This document shows positions 48,295 to 51,600 of a stretch of 51,600 nucleotides of DNA, in pieces; position 1 is the first letter of the stretch, and each line of letters starts with the position of its first letter. The stretch is from positions 1-51,600 of the forward strand of contig JADYXW010000002.1 in the NCBI GenBank assembly GCA_020853975.1, read 5' to 3'. Position numbers and translations under genes: made by a program. The stretch is from Phycisphaerales bacterium (lineage in GTDB: Bacteria; Planctomycetota; Phycisphaerae; Phycisphaerales; UBA1924). A model generated the notes under the pieces. The model did not search any database and had not been told where the DNA came from. It worked only from the letters and a program-made list of their open reading frames with translations.

Positions 48295-48674
48295 CGCACG
48301 ATTCTGAGCACACCCGGGCCTCGTTCATACCTCGGCACCGCCGGGTCCGCCTCGCGCGACCACAGCTCGATCCCTCCAAAGATCGACTTCGCCGTTCGCA
48401 GTTCATCCCGGCCGATATTCCGCAGCGCGAGCGCCGCCACCAGCGATCTTCGCCCGTGATGGCAGAGCACCAGCACTTCCTGCCCCGGCCTCGGCTCGAT
48501 CTCGTCGTGCCGCGCTTCCAGCTCGTCCAGCGGCACGTGCACCGACCCGGGGATGTGCACCAGGTCCCACTCCGGCCTGGTCCGAACATCCACGATCAGC
48601 GCGCCCCCGCTCGCCGCCAGCGCCGCCGCGTCCTTGGGTAGAATCTCTTCCGGCCTCAGCCGCGCGCCGCTCAC
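48291..48674 (-). CDS. Rhodanese-like sulfurtransferase domain protein
   Basis: Single-domain rhodanese, 127 aa. ALIVDVRTRPEWDLVHIPGSVHVPLDEL is the typical start, and the active-site loop VLCHHGRRSL has Cys followed by His-His-Gly-Arg-Arg. The GTG at 48674 overlaps the TGA of the upstream lipoprotein gene (GTGA). Role uncertain: sulfur transfer or phosphatase-like regulation. Last gene of the TPR-recX-lipoprotein-rhodanese run. Confidence 0.87.
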   Translation of the reverse strand: MSGARLRPEEILPKDAAALAASGGALIVDVRTRPEWDLVHIPGSVHVPLDELEARHDEIEPRPGQEVLVLCHHGRRSLVAALALRNIGRDELRTAKSIFGGIELWSREADPAVPRYERGPGVLRIVR

Positions 48675-49207
48675 TCCGCCGTCCCTCTCGCCGGAGTTCC
48701 CACGCGCGTCGCCACTCCGGGCGTCGTCCGCCAATAGCGGTGGGGCGTGTGCCGCACCTCGTCCCAAGGCAGCGACTGATACATCCCGTAGGGCGACTTC
48801 AGCAGGTCATAGAGCGCCAGCGGCCCCGCCGCGCCAAGCTCCGCCGCCTGCATCCAGAACGTTTCGCCGCCAAGGTCCAGCGCGGACATGGGCGACACCG
48901 GCCCACCCCGCTGCCGCGAGGTCGCGTCGGTCCACCTCAGGTGCGTCGCATAGGTCGCGAACGCCCCCGTGCTGTCGTGCCCTGCTTCGATCCTCTTCTC
49001 CGCCCAGCTCGTGCGGTTCAGCCCCTGGAGCGACGGCGCATCGCTCGCGAGCGGCGCCTCGGAGCGCGACCCCGCTTCGGACACGTCCGCCAACGCCACG
49101 GATCGCTCGTCCGGTCCAAGCGTATTCCGCGCGTTCCCGTCCGCGAGGCAGCCCGCCAGCGGCAGCACCAGCGCCACGCACCCAAGCACACAAGTCTCTC
49201 GCGTCAT
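48671..49207 (-). CDS. Putative lipoprotein, function unknown
   Basis: A 178-aa exported protein with a perfect lipobox (VALVLPLAGC, Cys20). GGAG lies six bases before ATG 49207. The mature part has a WTDATSRQRGGPVSPMSALDLGGETFWMQAAELG region and a C-terminal YGMYQSLPWDEVRHTPHRYWRT. No domain was recognised. The open frame upstream, rich in Arg and Ser, is antisense-like sequence over recX and not used. Its stop is coupled to the rhodanese start. Confidence 0.7.
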   Translation of the reverse strand: MTRETCVLGCVALVLPLAGCLADGNARNTLGPDERSVALADVSEAGSRSEAPLASDAPSLQGLNRTSWAEKRIEAGHDSTGAFATYATHLRWTDATSRQRGGPVSPMSALDLGGETFWMQAAELGAAGPLALYDLLKSPYGMYQSLPWDEVRHTPHRYWRTTPGVATRVGTPARGTAE

Positions 49208-49256
49208 GAACTTCTCCGGGCCAGGCCCTTGCGCCGCTGGCCGGTCATCGTACCGC

Positions 49257-49952
49257 TTATTCGTCCGCCGGTTCGACCGGTTCTGCCTCGGGCGGCTCTC
49301 CGAGCGCCGTTCGCGCCGCTTCCAGCGACTCCTCTTCCGAGTACCCGGCCCGCGCCAGCCCCGCCAACACCCGCCGCCAGCGCCCCGCTTCCGCCAAACC
49401 CTTCGGCAGCCTCGCCGCGAGCTGTTTGGCCAGCCCGGCGGCACGGTCCGGCGCCGCTTCCGCCGCCTCGATCGCTTCTTCCGCCTCTTCCGGGCCGATC
49501 CCGCGTGCCGCGAGCTTCTGCCGGATCGCCTCATCCGATCGCCCGAGCCCGGTCATTCGGTCCACCGCGCGCTGCGTGACCGCCTCATCGTTCAGGAATC
49601 CGGACGCCGCCACCTTCCCGACCGCCTCTTCCGCGATGGCCTCCACGAATCCGCGGTCGCGCAGCGCTTTCTTGAGCTCCGCACGCGTCCGCTCCGCGGC
49701 CCGCAGCAGCGACCCGGCCCGCCGCACCGCGCGTCTCAGCTCCATCGCGTGCGTGCACTCCGCCGCGAGTTCGGCCGTCCACGCCGCTCCGGGCCTCACG
49801 CCGAGCGATTCCGCCCGCTCCGCCGGCACATCGCCCACTCGGCGAGAGCCCACCAGCACGTGCAGCAGCGTGTGATCCCGCGAATCCGGCTTTAGCACGC
49901 TGATCGGCCTTGCGGCGTCGGGCAACAACATCGGCTGGTGGTCTCCGCTCAT
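49257..49952 (-). CDS. recX: RecX family regulatory protein
   Basis: RecX-like modulator of RecA, 231 aa. Helical three-repeat pattern is seen: RRAGSLLRAAERTRAELKKALRDRGF, then a second repeat with VAASGFLNDEAVTQRAVDRM and a third with ARAGYSEEESLEAARTAL. The acidic Glu-rich ending is common in such proteins. ATG 49952 overlaps the stop of the upstream TPR gene (ATGA). recA is not in the window. Confidence 0.82.
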   Translation of the reverse strand: MSGDHQPMLLPDAARPISVLKPDSRDHTLLHVLVGSRRVGDVPAERAESLGVRPGAAWTAELAAECTHAMELRRAVRRAGSLLRAAERTRAELKKALRDRGFVEAIAEEAVGKVAASGFLNDEAVTQRAVDRMTGLGRSDEAIRQKLAARGIGPEEAEEAIEAAEAAPDRAAGLAKQLAARLPKGLAEAGRWRRVLAGLARAGYSEEESLEAARTALGEPPEAEPVEPADE

Positions 49953-50266
49953 GGCTCGTCCTCAATCTCATCCCTGAGCGCCGAGAGCTCCGCGCCCGCG
50001 TGCCCGTCCCCGCTCGCCGCCGCCTGCTTCCGCCCGGCCTCGATCGTCCTCAGCGCGTCCGCGCGCCCGCCCATCGCGAGCTGCGCCCGCGCCTTGTGGT
50101 AGTACGCGTAGCAGTACGCCCCATCCACCGCCAGGCACCGGTCATACCACGCCACCGCCTCCGCAAACGCCCGCTGCTTCGCGTGCTCCTGCGCAATGGC
50201 GTACGGCACAAACGGGTCTCCCGGCGTCGCCTCCAACAGCCGGTGCAGGCTCTCCAGCGATGGCAT
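49949..50266 (-). CDS. Small TPR-like protein
   Basis: A 105-aa cytoplasmic protein with two TPR-like helical pairs: PGDPFVPYAIAQEHAKQRAFAEAVAWYDRCLAVD and AYCYAYYHKARAQLAMGGRADALRTIEAGRKQA. ATG 50266 opens the MPSLESLHRLLE helix; the upstream 14 codons are spacer. First gene of the operon leading into recX. Probably a protein-interaction adaptor; no specific function. Confidence 0.75.
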   Translation of the reverse strand: MPSLESLHRLLEATPGDPFVPYAIAQEHAKQRAFAEAVAWYDRCLAVDGAYCYAYYHKARAQLAMGGRADALRTIEAGRKQAAASGDGHAGAELSALRDEIEDEP

Positions 50267-50380
50267 GCGGCATGGTACGCGGACAGCCCGGACCCCGCGC
50301 GCGTACACTCCCCTCCCGGCCCGATCAGGGTGATCTCAGCCCCGTTTCCGCCGCCGGCGATCACGAAAGGCAGACCGATC

Positions 50381-51256
50381 ATGACGCAACTTCCGACCAA
50401 GGTGGGTGTGCTGGGCGCGGGGCAGATGGGTGGCGGCATCGCGCAGGTCGCCGCCGTCGCGGGCCTTCAGGTCTGCGTCTACGACGCCTTCCCCGGCGCT
50501 GTCGACAAGTGCCGCGCCGTCCACAAAAAGTCCCTCGGCAAGCTCGTCGAGAAGGGGAAGATCGCCCAGGCCGACGCCGACGCCGCCCTCTCCCGCATCG
50601 AGTTCGTCTCGTCCATCGACGACCTGAAGTCCAAGGGCTGCGACTGGGTCGTCGAGGCCGTCATCGAGGACGCGAAGCTCAAGAAGGACCTGTTCGCGAA
50701 GCTCGCGGCGCTCTTCACCAATGAGAGCGTGGTGCTCGCGACCAACACCAGCAGCATCAGCATCACGGAGATCGCAACCGCCGCGGGCCCTGCGGCGAAC
50801 CGCGTGGTGGGCATGCACTTCTTCAATCCCGTCCCGCTTATGCAGCTCGTGGAGGTCATCCCCGCGGTGCAGACCGCGCCGGGAGTCACGGAGCGGACCG
50901 TCGCGCTGGCGGCGAAGATGGGCAAGACGCCCCTGAAGGCCAACGACCGCGCGGGTTTCATCAGCAACCGCGTGCTCATGCCCATGCTCAACGAGGCCTT
51001 CTACGCCTGGATGGAGGGCGTCGCGGAGCCCGAGGCCATCGACGGGATCATGAAGCTCGGGTGCAACTTCCCCATGGGCCCCTTGCGGCTGGCGGACTTC
51101 ATCGGGCTCGATACGTGCGTGAACATCATGAACGTGCTGGCCGACGGCCTGAACAACGACAGGTACCGGGCTTGCCCGCTGCTGAAGCAGCTTGTCGCCG
51201 CGGGGCGGCTGGGTGACAAGGCCGGGCGTGGCGTGTACGAGTATCCGGGGAAGTAG
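50381..51256 (+). CDS. 3-hydroxyacyl-CoA (3-hydroxybutyryl-CoA) dehydrogenase
   Basis: NAD-dependent oxidoreductase of fatty-acid or butanoate metabolism, 291 aa. The N-terminal GVLGAGQMGGGIAQVAA is the Rossmann nucleotide loop. NTSSISITEIA, HFFNPVPLMQLVEV (catalytic His) and DRAGFISNRVLMPMLNEA are the family segments, and the C-terminal RPLRL-like GPLRLADFIGLDTC and GRGVYEYPGK complete the Hbd/PaaH pattern. AAAGG lies ten bases upstream. No thiolase or crotonase gene is in the window. Confidence 0.93.
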   Translation: MTQLPTKVGVLGAGQMGGGIAQVAAVAGLQVCVYDAFPGAVDKCRAVHKKSLGKLVEKGKIAQADADAALSRIEFVSSIDDLKSKGCDWVVEAVIEDAKLKKDLFAKLAALFTNESVVLATNTSSISITEIATAAGPAANRVVGMHFFNPVPLMQLVEVIPAVQTAPGVTERTVALAAKMGKTPLKANDRAGFISNRVLMPMLNEAFYAWMEGVAEPEAIDGIMKLGCNFPMGPLRLADFIGLDTCVNIMNVLADGLNNDRYRACPLLKQLVAAGRLGDKAGRGVYEYPGK

Positions 51257-51600
51257 GACGTTTCGAGCGATGGCGGCCTGAGGGCCGGAGCGGGCATCCG
51301 TGGCGGGCGCGGGGCGGTCCGACTGCGCGCCGATCGGCGTGGCGTGCGGCGCTGCGGGCGTGGTGCTCGCGCGCGGCTGGGGGACGTGATCGAAGGATGA
51401 GGGGCCTGGTGGGCGAGGAGAACGCGGCACGCGCGGGCCCGTCGGTGGGGGCTGGCCCCCGGGCGGGCCTTGGGGCGGATCATCCGGCGGGTCGAGGCGC
51501 GCGGGGTCCGAGGCGCGGAGGAGCGTGGTGGCGGCGCGGCGTGCGGTTTCGTCGTCTGCTTCTGAAGAGGCGATGATGCTGAGACGGTTGATGGCGCCGA
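51257..51600. other. Right-edge stretch without a confident gene
   Basis: No open frame with a clear start and site is supported here. The plus strand is unusually G-rich. On the minus strand, one frame at the extreme right reads like coding sequence (INRLSIIASSEADDETARRAAT), but it becomes Pro-rich and then runs on without a stop over the dehydrogenase gene as antisense. It may be the tail of a gene entering from beyond the window, perhaps with a frame interruption. Confidence 0.3.

Overview
The window is a compact, very GC-rich bacterial chromosome segment. Most coding strands use G or C in the third codon position. Several features point to the Planctomycetota, most likely a Phycisphaerae-like organism. 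There is a DUF1800/DUF1501 Tat-exported pair, flanked by two secreted proteins that end in a duplicated EF-hand (dockerin-like) tail finishing in Cys-Pro. The metal-ABC permeases are fused to DtxR-type domains, an architecture otherwise best known from chlamydial YtgCR. This assignment is an inference from gene content; no 16S rRNA gene lies in the window.

Layout. 1-72 is a tRNA-Asn. 230-5539 is a metal-uptake locus: a minus-strand operon (binding protein, ATPase, two permease-DtxR fusions) divergent from a stand-alone DtxR/MntR-type regulator, with a perfect inverted repeat between them. 5472-10263 is a minus-strand operon that looks like L-fucose salvage: sugar-binding lipoprotein, permease, and bifunctional fucokinase/GDP-fucose pyrophosphorylase. 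It has no ATPase gene. A RhaM-type mutarotase runs divergently, translationally coupled to ApbE and followed by a Tat-exported hydroxypyruvate-isomerase-like protein. 12750-14793 holds a TetA-like MFS exporter and a LOG protein. 14978-20173 is the secreted-protein block (Ig/dockerin-like, DUF1800, DUF1501, dockerin-like).

20210-24015 carries rpsB and tsf with a clear promoter, then an M24 peptidase and a nitroreductase. 24025-34076 mixes central and aromatic metabolism (citrate synthase, trpF, aroK, PhoX-like protein, HPPD, a secreted helical-repeat protein, trpB coupled to an MFS transporter). 34045-41359 holds a TlpA-like thioredoxin fusion with a strong terminator, a HisN-like phosphatase, a CYTH protein, ligA, an atypical folD, tatA and rdgB. 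41410-44850 is a plus-strand run of PfkB kinase, ALDH7-type dehydrogenase and rpiA. 44944-51256 holds a CNNM/CBS protein, an intergenic palindrome cluster, hsp20, threonine aldolase, a four-gene minus operon (TPR, recX, lipoprotein, rhodanese) and 3-hydroxyacyl-CoA dehydrogenase. No confident gene is seen from 51257 to the end.

Themes. Genes are tightly packed: ATGA or GTGA start/stop overlaps are frequent, and three convergent pairs overlap by exactly four bases at their stop codons. The most interesting points are the doubled permease-DtxR fusions next to a soluble regulator, the ATPase-less fucose-import operon, the shared Cys-Pro-ending dockerin-like tails around the DUF1800/DUF1501 pair, and two housekeeping enzymes (FolD, RpiA) with glutamine at classical catalytic positions. 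No CRISPR array, insertion sequence, prophage or rRNA operon was seen.
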